DNA of 64,000 bases from the NCBI GenBank assembly GCA_914767715.1, contig OU612065.1, positions 37,820,001 through 37,884,000 on the forward strand. The letters are read 5' to 3'. The notes below the pieces were generated by a model. The model made no database searches. It saw nothing but the letters and a program-made list of their open reading frames with translations, and had not been told where the DNA came from. The first letter of the stretch is position 1; each line of letters opens with the position of its first letter. The DNA comes from Membranipora membranacea (taxonomy: Eukaryota; Bryozoa; Gymnolaemata; Cheilostomatida; Membraniporidae). Of the stretch, positions 22,585-35,009 are shown piece after piece. The translations under genes and the position numbers were made by a program.

Positions 22585-24500
22585 GTGAGTTATTGTTCTA
22601 CATTTGAAGGAAGCAGGTCGGTGGAATAAAATGCAACAATTGATTATTTCAATAACAAAAATGAACAGTCTTGCAGTATGAATTCTGACGATTTTTGGTA
22701 TCTACTACACTGTCACTCTGTATAATGTCAGTATTCATTCTAAGAGACCTTTCATTAATTAACCTCAGTACATGACAAGTAACTTGAAAATTTAACTGTC
22801 AACGACCAAATGAGGGGGTACCCTGATCCTGGAAGACTTTTAATGACTGATTTACATCATTTACATATTTAAGTATTCCTGCATAACTGCAATGTGCAAT
22901 GTTGATATAAATAAAGATTTGTGATAAACATGATTCCAATCTCTACGCTCTTACACCTATGGGACATGTTGAGGTCTTGAAAATGTGTAGTATTTTTTTG
23001 TCTTTTTCATTGGAATTCACTTTGGTCGAGGAAATAAATTGAAATCGTTTATAGTCAACTCCATATATCCTTGTTAGAAGTTGACACAACTTATGATAAT
23101 AGCTGTGTCACTATGAAAATAAATCTGCCTCACACCCAGCATTCACATATGTTTTGTTATAAGAATTGGGTTTAAATTTATTTTTGGTGACCAGAAACTT
23201 ATAATGATTAGCTATTATAATTTTATTATTCAGCATTTTGTGATGAGCAGTGGCATTGACATTACGGAAGGGAAGCGACCATCTGCCACTCCATAATCAC
23301 TGACCTAAGGTCTTACCATCCAGAATTCAAGGATGTCATAGTTTTACACAGATTCTTGACACAGCACACATACCGAGAAAAAGTATCAGTCGGACAGAAA
23401 TATCTTGTGATCATAATATGATCTCTGTAATTACCGCACAAAAGCCAAAATGGGCCTTTTAAATGGTGAACAAAATACCGAGTAGCACAGATTTCAGTCA
23501 CAGCAACATAGTTTGCAGGAATTCAAATTGATTACTAGATACTTTCTGTTGCGCCCTCCCCAATTTTCACATGGATTGTCTCGATTAACTAGGCATCACA
23601 TAGATGTGGCAAAGAAAATTTGAAAATCTTAACAAAATATTTCAACACATATCACATTTGCATTAATAATATATTTGACAAGGACACTGTCATGTTGGTA
23701 CCAATTGATGAGCAGTGAATAGGCATGCTACCTTAAATATGCTTGGTAATGTCAGCAGAACTTGATTAAGAGGTGGTATAAAAATAAGTTTTTAGTGATA
23801 CTGACTGAAAAACCTCAAAAGTTCACTGATTTGGGCATTGTCTTCCATGTGATTCAGGAAAAAAATAGACGCAAAGCTGTCTGTTTGTGTTTTGCCGCTG
23901 CTGTTTTGTGTGAGGATAAGACCATGCCGACAAGCTTATCAGAACAACATTTAGCGATCATTGATCATTAGAAACTCCTGAAATGCCCTGCTATTCTTGA
24001 TCATCAGGGTCACTGTGATATCCTTGATGTCAGGTCTCCAGAAGCGTAGGCCTGTTTACAGTGATCATTTGCTGAATCCAAATTATATATTAATTAGGCA
24101 TGATTTTGATTTGTTGTCAAGAATTGGAAAATATTAAGCACTTGGTAAACATTTAGACACAGCTGAATCAGAATCTCTGATACATTCCACTAACTAGCTC
24201 GCATTGGGTACCTTGCAGACACCCCTGCCCATCCCTGCTCATGAATCGACACTTGAAGTTAGGCAGTTTTGGTTCTATGAGTGACAAAGCTCTTTTAAAA
24301 ACTTTAAAATAACAATTCACTTCGGAAAAGGATATCATAAAATAATTATTTAAAGCGGCGCTCATTGATGACTATAGACTAGGAAGTCAGAATACAATTT
24401 TATGTAAATGATACTGAAAATAAATTGTCACAATAGACACTGATTACAAGCTTCCTTCAACTCTTTGGTTACATCAGCAGAAATCGCTTGAATGTCGGCC

Positions 24501-24580
24501 TATAAAAGATGTGATTTTGGGAGGATAAGTCACAGAACACTGTTCATCACTCAAGTAACACAGTCTCCACCTCAACTCAG
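24501..24580 (+). promoter_or_regulatory. TATA box and leader exon of member 3
   Basis: TATAAAAG at 24501-24508; CACAGAACACTGTTCATCAC begins 30 bases downstream, then ACACAGTCTCCACCTCAACT and the donor CAG|gttagc at 24580/24581. The intron ends at 24833 (tttttatatag). Confidence 0.82.
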
Positions 24581-24852
24581 GTTAGCCATTAATGTAATAT
24601 ATAATTATGTCTGTTATTGACGACAACACATTATTCTCTCATCAGATTTTACACAACGCGGACAACAAGAATAGTTTTTACAGTTTTCTGACCTGCATTA
24701 TAGTGTTCATAATTATTCTTTTTTATTTTAATTTTTTCGGAATTATGTAAAACCTCTCAACGAATGAGTCTTACCAAAAATAAAGTTAATATACAATAAT
24801 AATGTTCATTTGTACATATCATTTTTTATATAGGACATATCCCAACATTACA

Positions 24853-25074
24853 ATGCTTGCACTGAGAGTACTCGTCCTTCTAGTTGTCGCTGTGGCTGTT
24901 GCACAGTGTGGAGGTAAAAGATCTAGCAGCGGTTCTAATGGAAACGGAAATGGTAATGGAAACTCAGGAGGCGGATCTAACGGTAATGGAAACGGAAACA
25001 ACAACTCAGGAGGAGGTACCAACGGTAACGGCAACGGTAACAACAACGGTGGAAGTCGAGGATATGTTTCATAA
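24853..25074 (+). CDS. Secreted Asn/Gly 14-residue repeat protein, member 3 (73 aa)
   Basis: The protein is identical to members 2 and 5: signal peptide to Ala17, QCGGKR, three 14-residue Asn/Gly repeats, tail RGYVS. Differences from the other two copies are synonymous only (for example AAT versus AAC in the third repeat). The ATG lies 19 bases after the acceptor at 24833, and AATAAA is at 25182-25187. It sits in inverted unit B, so its transcription runs opposite to members 2 and 5. Confidence 0.85.
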   Translation: MLALRVLVLLVVAVAVAQCGGKRSSSGSNGNGNGNGNSGGGSNGNGNGNNNSGGGTNGNGNGNNNGGSRGYVS

Positions 25075-25566
25075 TCGGAGAGGCCTGATCATGACTGAAA
25101 ATGCTGTACTTAAAATTATAAGTCACATTTTTCTTTTGATTGCCATGAATTTGACCAAACTGTATCCACTTGATCCTTATTAATAAAGCAAAAACAAATA
25201 ACACATCGCTCATTCAATATAACGTACATACAGTACCCGTAGATTTCACTAAATTTTACTCAACCTATAATTGCGCACAGCTGCAACTCTATATATGTCC
25301 TGTCTTTTCTTGCTGAGGGATAAGTCACCAAAAGCTTTGTGTATGTAGAACATTTTCTGCATTAAATCTATGACTTTCTGCAGTTGATAGTTGCACACAG
25401 CGACAACTTTCAAGAATATCAATGGGCGATGTGTTTATACGCATTGACACACATAGATGGGGGAAATAAAAAAGGAATTTGTATGAGGAAATTCTGAACC
25501 CATCCCAAAATCAAGAAATCAATAGCACTTTGCAAGCAGTTATTCAATTTGGATTCTGATTTTTTA

Positions 25567-25608
25567 TTACACACACACACACAGACACACAACCACACAC
25601 ACACAAAA
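25567..25608. repeat. (CA)n microsatellite in unit B
   Basis: Interrupted CA repeat at the place homologous to (TG)n in unit A and the tetranucleotide array in unit C. Confidence 0.85.
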
Positions 25609-26289
25609 TAATTTTAATACTGCTTGAAACTCAATATGGTGTTGATTAAATAGGATTAATTAAAATAATCAGCTGTGATCGGAAACGGACATAATTTCTA
25701 AAACTACTAGGATGAAAAAACCTTCAGCAATTTGTTTGATATGATCTATCTCATGGTACAATCGAGGGGAATTTGATTGGATTATCCAAACCAGAGATAA
25801 TCCACTGTTCATCCCAGCTGCCTGTATATTTATGATGAGAATAATTGGAGAAAAAAAATCGCTGAATTTTTGTTGAAAAAATCTGTATAGCTGTTTCTCT
25901 CTTAGAAAAAGAGATAATCACAGATTAAACAAATTGGAGTAAATGAGGTCTCAGCTCAGCTCATTTTATATAAGGAACGTCCATGTAAACAAACAAAATA
26001 CTTCCTGCTGATGAACGATCTGAGCTGGTTAAATATGATATAAATGTATTGTAACAAAAATATAAAAAAAACTTCTACCGCTTCACTATTAAAACATTTA
26101 TTAAGAATGGCTTCTACTCTGGAGCGAAAGCAGTTCTTTCCCAGACTAGTTCCATGTTTGATATTTCAACACCTCTCTGATGGTAATTTTTTTTAATGTT
26201 ATGAGAGGGTCGTCTAGTGCATGCATGTCCAAACTTTTTTTCGGATTCGGCAAAATCTTGTTTGGCAGCATACCAATTGGTCGCAGATT

Positions 26290-29200
26290 ATTTTGGCAAA
26301 TTTTACTTGAGATACAGATAAGATTGGGAAATATCCAGGCCTGTATCTGTGGGTTTTATAGTGGTAGGACTAGGCGCTAGGACTGGTGGTATTGGGCCTC
26401 CCAAGAAATTATTTTGAAACAAAGGTGGTTATTAGGCATTCCAGCCCTATTTGGGACAAGAACTAACGAGCAATCCGCCACAGGAATCTTTGAGTCACAA
26501 TTGAATTACAGGAACATTAAATTCTACCTGATCTTTTGTCTGTTTGATACCTTGAATTGGAATTCAGTGAACTTATTTCGGAGGTTTGTAAATGGCCATC
26601 AGCAAATTTGGGTAGTGATTGGAAAGATCACATGGGAGTCCTAAGGGGTGGAACCAGAGCTTGAATTAACTGCTTACAGAGAAGTTGAGGTTTCACAGTC
26701 TCGAAAATATGTGATTTTGCAAGATTGTCTGTGAATAGGATAAGAAGAAAAGTTTTTGTGCAAGCAAGTTTTCTCAAAATTCCAATTTAATGACCATCAC
26801 AGAGCAACATGAGCATAATAAATCACATGATATTTAAGATGGGACACCATGACTGTGTTGACAGTGAAACATCACAGGGTCAAATCCTTGGCCCCTCTGC
26901 AACCAATTTAAAACATGCCATGTGAAATAATATAAAATAATCTTTAATCCAAACCACTGGTATGGTATCTTAAGAAAAGTGGCCACTCTTACAGCTTTTG
27001 ATACAAGAGACAAGGCAATGTTTAAAGCCTTGCCCATATGGGTGTGGAGGTATGTTTCGAGGCAAGCTGTAGTGCTGAAGAATAGCTCACTTGTTTTGGT
27101 TTTATATTTGTTAGTGAGCTCCAAACATTATAATAATTATAGAAATTCCCCAATGAAAACGGTAGTACCAGTATAATTCCTTCATGATCCTTCATGATTC
27201 ATATCATCTGGTAATGATAAACATAAATATAATCAATAGAATATTTGGGCTATTATGGCAAGTTTAGGTTTTCTTTTCCTTAGTTTACTACTTAACTTTA
27301 CCTGCTTTAAATTTACCTGCTTAACTTTATCTGCTTAACTACCCATGAATATACGCCTTTTACTACAATAGAGCAACAATTGAACTTTTCTAGTGTGTGC
27401 TTCCTGATATATCTGTTGTGACCAAATACTGCAGAATTTCCTATATATCTTTTACTTTTGAACAAGATGTAAAAAATGTGTTTCAATTTTTTTCTGTTGT
27501 AAGGGTGCATTTGGCCGAACAATATGACCGATTTGGCCAAGGTTGAGCATGGCTGTAGTAGTGTAGTCTCTAACCTCCAGGCTTTATTGCGAATGCGATT
27601 GTCAATAGCATCATTGGTTTTGTGAGTTCTAGCTAAGTAACATGACCAAAATGAGCAAAATTTTGTCAAATATTCATTGAAATTTGTTTATTCATAAGAA
27701 TGAATCAGGTCTATATTGAATTTATGTTCAACAATTGTCTGAATATATATCACTACGATTTCAAAGATACCCTATCTAGTCTTTCACTGTTCTGTTCTAA
27801 AAACCAAATTTCATGGCCGCTTTTTAGGAGCAAGATCAAGTGTCAACTTGCACTTTTTTATACACCACATTGTGGAAACGATTCATTGCTCAATAATTGG
27901 TGAAACCATAATCATTGTTTTTTATAGATTTTACATTTGGCATTTTGTACCACTTCCATGTTTGAATTCCTCCCAGGTTCGTTGTTGACCTAAAATATAG
28001 GTTACCAGGGAGATATCCAGTTCCAATTTTGGCTATTTACTCATGGTGAGGTGTGGTAACCTTCATATTTGAGATTCCTCAGCATTTATTTATTTAAATC
28101 ATTGTTCTTCTTGTCATTCTCGCTTTCCTATTATTGTCAAAACCCTGAATGTTTCACTTAATTTTACCAAAGCTTTGAGCATTGAGATATCACAGAGATA
28201 GGTTTAGAGATTATAAGTATATTGATTGTAACTGCGATGAAAAGTTCATCCTTGAGAGCATATAGTGTTTCATCCGCAATATCAACTGGTGGTTTCCAAC
28301 TTCTTTGTCATGCAGTCACAGTCATTATTTTGGTAGCAGACGGATATTTCGAAGTAGTAGTACTACTGTTAATTGTCTAGTTTGATTTATGATGGTTTAA
28401 CATAAAAGTGATGGTGAAACGCCTATTGAAAGGTTTAGGTTTTGCATTATACTAAATTAACTGCATCTGATCTTTCCACCTGTCAGACATGAAATTCAAA
28501 GGTAGAAAACACTGATGGGTCATGAGTAAGGTTTAATTTTAAATTTATTTTGTCAACTAAATGCTTAAGCATCTTAGTCTTTGTTCTTCATGGTTCTCTC
28601 TCTTGGCTATAAAAAAACCCAGCAGAGAGTGGTTACACCACAAACAATCACCTTGACCCTTGTGTATTGCATGGCTTAATATATTATTTGATCTTAATAG
28701 TTGTTTAATGGTGATATCTAAATTGTAAACACTCAATATTCAGCCAAAACATATACAATTGGCAAGGGGCTGCAACATTTTGCTTGATACAGTACGGCTT
28801 TAACTGACTCAAATTTTCAAGGGTATCAAACTCTGAACCATTTGTGCTCTGCTCTGTGACTTATTAATGTATTGAAGAGATTCAACAGAGAGCCATCGGA
28901 TTTGAGTTGAGCTGCAGGTACTCATGTTTTGCAAGCACAACCTATACACAATGCCCTACAGGATGAAAATACTCACCCATTGGAATTTAGCGACCTGGTT
29001 AAGATCATTAAAACTGAAAATATTAACAGTGAATGTTGGTTTTTTTTAAATACTCAGTGTATGATATCATTTGCAACTTTGCTATCACTTTTACTAAATA
29101 AGCAAAATTTTTCATCATGCGAGGTAATCTCAAAGAGTCTGAGGGCAAGTTATTCTTTCGACATCAGTTTTTTAGCACACTTTTCTTTCAATTAAATTGC

Positions 29201-29460
29201 TTGAGAACTTTTCCCCCAATCCATATTTCCCCTTCATACATGCATCCATATATTGGTACTATCTCACAGGGGTGTCTGAAAGTCAACGTAATTGGGCAAT
29301 CAATCCGAACTGCTTTGGCATTAACTAATAGAAAAGAGGTTTTGATTGACGGTCAGAAAATTTAGTGGCTGATGGTAGTTGGATGGACTTGGCTCTACAC
29401 TGTTCAGGCATGCTCAGAGAGATGATTATCTTTCATCGGTGAGCGTAACAAATTTTCGCA
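26290..29460. other. Intergenic, nothing recognised
   Basis: About 3.2 kb without a supported exon, RNA gene or repeat boundary. Confidence 0.45.
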
Positions 29461-29676
29461 ACAAAAAATGGACAGGGCAGTCACATATAGGTTGATATCT
29501 ACACTAAGTTGAGTAAAATCTAGCGAGTAAAGTCTTCTTGTACTGTATGTACGTTATAGTGAATCAGCAAGTTGTTGTTGCTTTTGCTTTAATAATAAGC
29601 AATAAGTGGATACAGTTTGATCAAATTCATGGTCAACAAAACAAAAATATGTAATGTAGTTACACGTTCAGCATTT

Positions 29677-29869
29677 TCAGTCATGATCAGGCTTCTCTGA
29701 TAATGAAACATATCCTCCGTTTCCACCATTGTTGGTACCTCCTCCTGAGTTGTTGTTTCCGTTTCCATTAGAACCGCTACTAGATTTACCTCCACACTGG
29801 GTGACAGCCACAGCAACAACTAGAAGGACGAGTGCTCTCAGTGCAAGCTTGGGGATGGCAAGATATATT
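29677..29869 (-). pseudogene. Asn/Gly repeat protein, member 4 (start and stop codons lost)
   Basis: The exon begins after a preserved acceptor (tttctgtcag) at 29869. The codon matching the start of its paralogs (29848-29850) reads AAG, and no in-frame ATG lies between it and the acceptor. The signal sequence (ALRALVLLVVAVAV) and CGGK are intact. The repeat tract is reduced to about one and a half units (SNGNGNNNSGGG then TNNGGNGG). The normal TAA after YVS is TTA, so the frame runs nine codons further to TGA at 29677. The poly(A) signal is ATTAAA instead of AATAAA. Probably a dead copy unless a non-AUG start is used. Confidence 0.8.
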
Positions 29870-30007
29870 CTGACAGAAAGAAAGCGAATTTCAAATTGTG
29901 ACAGAAGAAAAGTAAATATACAAAATTGCTTGTTGTCTTCGCATGGTTAAGATGAGTGGATATGCTATTCCATAAAAAAGACAAACCGCAAATTAAAATT
30001 GCCTTAC

Positions 30008-30037
30008 CTTGGTTGAGATGGAGATGGTATTTTTATA
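30008..30037 (-). promoter_or_regulatory. Shortened promoter of member 4
   Basis: TATAAAAA at 30030-30037 (minus), but the exon ending CAACCAAG|gtaagg follows almost at once. The CAGAACACTGTTCA leader core present in the other copies is deleted, leaving TATA and donor only about 22 bases apart. Confidence 0.65.
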
Positions 30038-30626
30038 GTCTGACAGTCAAGTCGGATCATTCTGCTATTCCATTCTATATCCTGTATTATATTGACCGAT
30101 TTAATCTCCAACACATGGTGATAACAAGGTTTTTAAAATAAAAAAACTTTAATGATGCTATTGATACTTCACTGTTTCCTGTACCACTGGCATGTTAAAA
30201 TCTGTCAAATGATAATCACAGCAATTAGGCCTACACCTCTTATGACTAGACATCAAGGATGTCACAGCATTTCTCAATTGTTATTAACAAAAATGGTTAT
30301 TCAATTTTAATCAATTCTGTCTCATGAGACTGAATGTTCTACTGGAAGGGGCAGTGTTGCCTAAAGGAATCATTGTGACTTGACACCACACAGACAGGCA
30401 TTTTGTTAGTAGATTATGCAATTACCAGTTAGAAACTTAGCTGTGTTATTAAGTAAAATATTACCAAAACTAGTAAGATAAATCCTGCTAGCCTGGTCTT
30501 TGCCCTTGTGATAAGATGGAGACTAATCTAACTAAATATGTGGGGAACATTGAACTTCGGAACAATTATCATTAGTTAGCAGTCACATCCTTTATGTCAG
30601 GTCTTGGAAAGTTTAGGCCTAAAGCC

Positions 30627-31427
30627 AGTTGATCACTCTATGGAAGACAGTGTTTTACCTGGAAGATTCGTAATGTACCCATCGGTCAAAGGAGGTTATG
30701 TTCATTACGCTACGCTATAGCAGAGCTACATTTCCTTCTGACCATATTAAGGGTTGATGCAGTATTGAGCAATGGCAAACACATATGTTGGTAACTAAAT
30801 TATTGAACTTTGGTTATTAACTTGGGAGCTCTCAATTTCCAAGTGTTAGTATTGTTTACATCCCATCAGATTTCTTCAGATCAAGAATATCGATGATGAC
30901 TTTTCAAGCTGTTGCCATTTCTTCTCAATGGCAGGAAGGAATGAAAGAATTAAATTTATTATTAAATGCTGAACACATCATGAAGTTTATCTGAAATACA
31001 CATGAACCAAATATATTTCAAAAGGCAATAGTCATCAATGACATTGTGTAAGGGTGTTATATCCTTGATGTCAGGTCTTTGGAAGTTTAGGTCTAATTTG
31101 AGGGTTTGTAGCTGACAGTTTTGAGTTTCCTTTTCGAACCATCACTTTGACAAATTATCAAAATAAGTTTTTAGTTATTACAGGGTATGATATTGACTTG
31201 CTTTCAATAGTGTGTAATGTAATTCTTTCACCCAGCAATCCATTTTCAATTTTGTTAGTTTATTTCTTTTTTCAAGACCATCTTCATATTACAATGGTTA
31301 TACTTCAGTAGTAATCCTTTACAAAGTGGAACAGCAATTTTTCCAACGGTTTTCCGTTGACAAACTCTGAATTGGCAATTCACTTTTGCCAATATTTTTT
31401 GTAAATAAATAACCAGAAGCTTCGCTA
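30627..31427 (+). repeat. Left arm of large inverted repeat
   Basis: Reverse complement of 32870-34152. Shared blocks include CAAAGGAGGTTATGTT, CATCAGATTTCTTCA, CCAGCAATCCATTTT and AACCAGAAGCTTCGCT. It holds one copy of the roughly 246-bp segment that is triplicated in the right arm. Confidence 0.8.
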
Positions 31428-32110
31428 ATCAAGACACTAGCAAATGATCAAGGTAATCAGGCCTTGGTTTCAGAGACCTGATATCACAGCCTTATAAAAA
31501 TGACCCTGATGACAAAAGATGATCAATGGTCACCACATCTTGCTCTAATAAGCATGTCAGCATGGTCTCACCCTCTGCAGTGGCAAGACATGATCAGACT
31601 TTGGCACTGCATATATGTTTTTTGTCTGTATTACCAAAAACCTGTTTTTCATGCCACACCCTGTTCAAGTTATACTGAAAAGAGGGCATCAAAAGAATGT
31701 ATCTAATTTGAATTCCTGTAAATTTTGTTGCTGTGACTGCATTTTGTGCCTGAAGTCTACTTCGTAATATCCCTCTTTCCTATTTCTGCGGAACTGATAT
31801 TATTTCTTGGTACTAGATCTCAAGTAAAGGCTATGTGTGTTGTGTCAAGATCCTGTGTAGGACAGTGAGATCATTGATGTCAGGGTTTAGGATTGGAAGG
31901 CCTTATGTCAGTGACTGTGAAGTGGCATATTATGGCTTATTTCTAAAATCACAGGATTCTGAACAATTGAGGTATAATAAAGCATCATTTCAAGTTTCTG
32001 GTCACCCAAAATAAATTGAAACTTAATTCTCATAACAGTAAAAAGTGAGTGATGGTTGTAAGGCAGGTTCATTTCCCATATTGACATAGCAATTTTGATA
32101 AGTTTGGCCG
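31428..32110 (+). repeat. Diverged fragment of the A/B/C upstream flank
   Basis: Follows the order of 11205-12120: GCAAATGATCA, AGACCTGATATCACAGCCTT, AATGACCCTGATGA, CATGTCAGCATGGTCT, the TTGAATTCCTG block and the CAGTGA.T.TGAAGTGGC block. More diverged than A, B and C are from one another, so it is an older copy. It is the spacer of the large inverted repeat. Confidence 0.65.
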
Positions 32111-32659
32111 ATGTATTTTAAATGAAGTCAATTTCAAACATGGATATTGCAAATTTTTGTTAAAAAACAAGGTATTTTGAACATTATAGTTGCTAGGTTA
32201 CATCAGCTCTTTGGATGTATCAGCAAACACACAACAGGATCCAGTATACATTGAATTTATGATTGTGTTTGATCTAATATACACCTAGCTAGCTGTCTGT
32301 AAAAGTTTATGTCAGATATTCTTTTCATTTCATTCCAGTCATGTATAGAATGCAGTAATGTATAAGCATTTCTTCACTAATCAAACATTATAATTTATTT
32401 CTAACATTTTGCCTGAAGCAAATTAATATCTTAATTTAAATATAATTTATTACTATTTGCGAAAAATCGCGAATGCATTTGTTGTTAGGAAACCAACCTG
32501 CAAACCTATACAGAAAGCATGTTGATAACCTTTGAACAGTAGCAATCCACATGTTTAGGAAAGCTTTTCATATTGGATTACCCTAATTGAAAGCTCTGAT
32601 ATTCAGGCTGATGTGATAAACAGAGACATTGGCAGTTTGGACTAAAGATGAACATGTTC

Positions 32660-32780
32660 TCTCTTTCATAGGCTGACAGTTGAGCGGGATCCTCATCCTA
32701 TTCCATACCCTATCCTGTTTTATTTTTGCTGATTTTAGCGGAAGCTTACTTTTGGACTGATTGAGGAGTGTCAATTCTCA
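32660..32780 (-). promoter_or_regulatory. Promoter relic without a gene
   Basis: Resembles the region just upstream of the TATA boxes of members 1 and 4 (CATAGGCTGACAGTTGAG, TATCCTGTTTTA..TTTGCTG, GAAGCTTAC), but the TATA core is changed (TATGAAAG on the minus strand). No coding exon follows. Confidence 0.45.
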
Positions 32781-32869
32781 ATGTTTTTTTCGATATGAAT
32801 GACAGAATCAAATTCGAATTAAACTTAGACATGCTTTGTTTTGCTTGGGTAGCTTGCCATTTGATTGGT

Positions 32870-34152
32870 ACAAGAGCGAAGCTTCTGGTCATTTATTTGC
32901 AAAAAAATATTGGCGAAAGTGAATTGCTAATTCAGAGTTTGTCAACAGAAAACCGTTGGAAAAATTGCTGTTTCACTTTGAGAAGGATAACAGCTGAAGC
33001 ATAACCATTGTAATATGAAGATGGTCTTGAAAAAAAATTAAATAAACTAACAAAATTTAAAATGGATTGCTGGGTGAAAGAATTATATTACACACTTTTG
33101 AAAGCAAGTCAATATCATACCCTGTAATAAAACCAAACTTATTTTGATAATTTGTCAAAGTGATGGTTCGAAAAGAAAACTCAAAACTGTCAGCTACTAA
33201 TCATTATAAATAGACCTACACTTCCAAAGACCTGACATCAAGGATATAACACCCTTACACAATGTCATTGATGACTCTTGCCTTTTCAAATATATTTGGT
33301 TCATGTGTATTTCAGATAAACTTTATGATGTGTTCAGCATTTATTAATAAATTTATTTCTTTCATTCCTTCCTGCCATTGAGAAGAAATGGGAACAGTTT
33401 GAAAAGTCATCATCTATATTCTTGATATGAAGAAATCTGATGGGATGTAAACAATACTAACACTTGGAAATTGAGAACTCCCAAGTTAATAACCCAAGTT
33501 CAATAAATTTAGTTACCAACATATGTGCTTGCCATTCCTCAATACTGCATCAACCCTTCATATGGTCAGAAGTGGAAATGTAGCTCTGCTCTATATAATT
33601 TAATTTTTTCATTCCTTCCTGCCATTGAGAGGAAATGGCAACAGTTTGAAAAGTCATCATCGATATTCTTGATAATATGAAGAAATCTGATGGGATGTAA
33701 ACACTACTAACACTTCGAAATTGAGAACTCCCAAGTTAATAACCCAAGTTCAATAAATTTAGTTACCAACATATGTGCTTGCCATTCCTCAATACTGCAT
33801 CAACCCTTCATATGGTCAGAAGTGGAAATGTAGCTCTGCTCTATATAATTTAATTTTTTCATTCCTTCCTGCCATTGAGAGGAAATGGCAACAGTTTGAA
33901 AAGTCATCATCGATATTCTTGATAATATGAAGAAATCTGATGGGATGTAAACACTACTAACACTTCGAAATTGAGAACTCCCAAGTTAATAACCCAAGTT
34001 CAATCAATTTAGTTACCAACATATGTGCTTGCCGTCAGGGAGAATTCTCCCTGTTGCGATTGCTCAATACTGCGTAATAAACATAACCTCCTTTGACCGA
34101 CGGGTACATTACGAATATTCAAGGAAAAACACCGTTTTCCATAGAATGATCA
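32870..34152 (-). repeat. Right arm of large inverted repeat, with tandem triplication
   Basis: Reverse complement of the left arm at 30627-31427. A unit of about 246 bp starting TTCATTCCTTCCTGCCATTG begins near 33361, 33607 and 33859. Units 2 and 3 are nearly identical; unit 1 is more diverged and unit 3 is cut off near 34034 by a short insertion containing a perfect 18-bp palindrome. Confidence 0.85.
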
Positions 34153-34805
34153 ACTGTTTTGCCAAAAAAAACTGAGACCAATTGGTATGCTGCCAAGCAA
34201 AATTTTGCCGAATCAGAAAAAAGGTTGAACATGCAAGCATTAGACGACCCAGAAAGGTGTTGAAATATCAAACATGGAACTAGTCTGGGAACGAACTGCT
34301 TTCGCTCCAGAGTAGAAGCCATTCTTAATAAATGATTTAATAGTGAACCAGTAGTATTTTTTTTATAATTTTTTTTACCATACATTCATATCATATTTTA
34401 ATCAGCTCAGATCGTTCATCAGCAGGAAGTTTACATCGAAGTTCTTTATATAACATAAACTGAGCTGAGACCTCATTTACACCAGTTTTTCTAATCTGTG
34501 ATTATCTCTTTTTCTAAGAGAGAAACAGCTATATAGTTTTTTTCATCAAAAAATTCAGCTAGTTTTTTTTCCAATTATTCTCATCATCAATATACAGGCA
34601 GCTGGGATGAACAGTGGATTATCTCTGGTTTGGATAATCCGGTCAAAACCCCCTTGATTGTACCATGAGATAGATCATATCAAACAAATTGCTGAAGGTT
34701 ATTTCATCCTAGTCGTTTTAGAAATTATGTCCGTTTCCCATCACAGCTGATTATTTTAACTAATCCTATTTAATCGACACCTTATTGAGGTTTGAGCAGT
34801 ATAAA

Positions 34806-35009
34806 ATGATTTTGTGTCTGTGCGTGTGTGCGTGCGTGCGTGCGTGCTTGCGTGCGTGCGTGCGTGCGTGCGTACGTGCGTGCGTGCGTCCGTGCGTGCG
34901 TGCGTGCGTTCGTGTGTGCGTGAGTGAGTGAGTGCGTGAGTGCGTGCGTGCGTGCGTGCGTGCGTGAGTGCGTGCGTTCGTTCGTTCGTGCGTGCGTTCG
35001 TGCGTGTGT
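34806..35009. repeat. (TGCG)n-type tetranucleotide array in unit C
   Basis: About 200 bp of TGCG/TGAG/TTCG variants at the position homologous to simple TG/CA repeats in units A and B. Open frames across it in several registers are artefacts of the repeat. Confidence 0.9.

Larger units (their letters stand above)
22866..26285 (-). repeat. Segmental duplication unit B (inverted)
   Basis: Reverse complement of units A and C throughout, including gene-upstream sequence (22866-24500), member 3, the downstream block, a (CA)n tract and the CTGGAGCGAAAGCAGTTC block near 26120. It extends past the homologous end of A to about 26285, shared only with C (GGCAGCATACCAATTGGT). Confidence 0.85.

Noticed and set aside
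24884-25183. A second open frame (about 99 codons, Met/Glu/Thr/Val-rich) overlapping the Asn/Gly gene, repeated at 10158-10457, 35508-35807 and 38181-38402
   Set aside because: It is the +1 register of the GGN-AAY repeat, which cannot make stops. It starts inside the signal-peptide codons and has no leader of its own. Its persistence follows from the main frame being conserved.
33361-34075. Possible CRISPR-like array
   Set aside because: The repeats are 246 bp and directly abutting with no spacers; the genome is eukaryotic. It is a plain tandem duplication.
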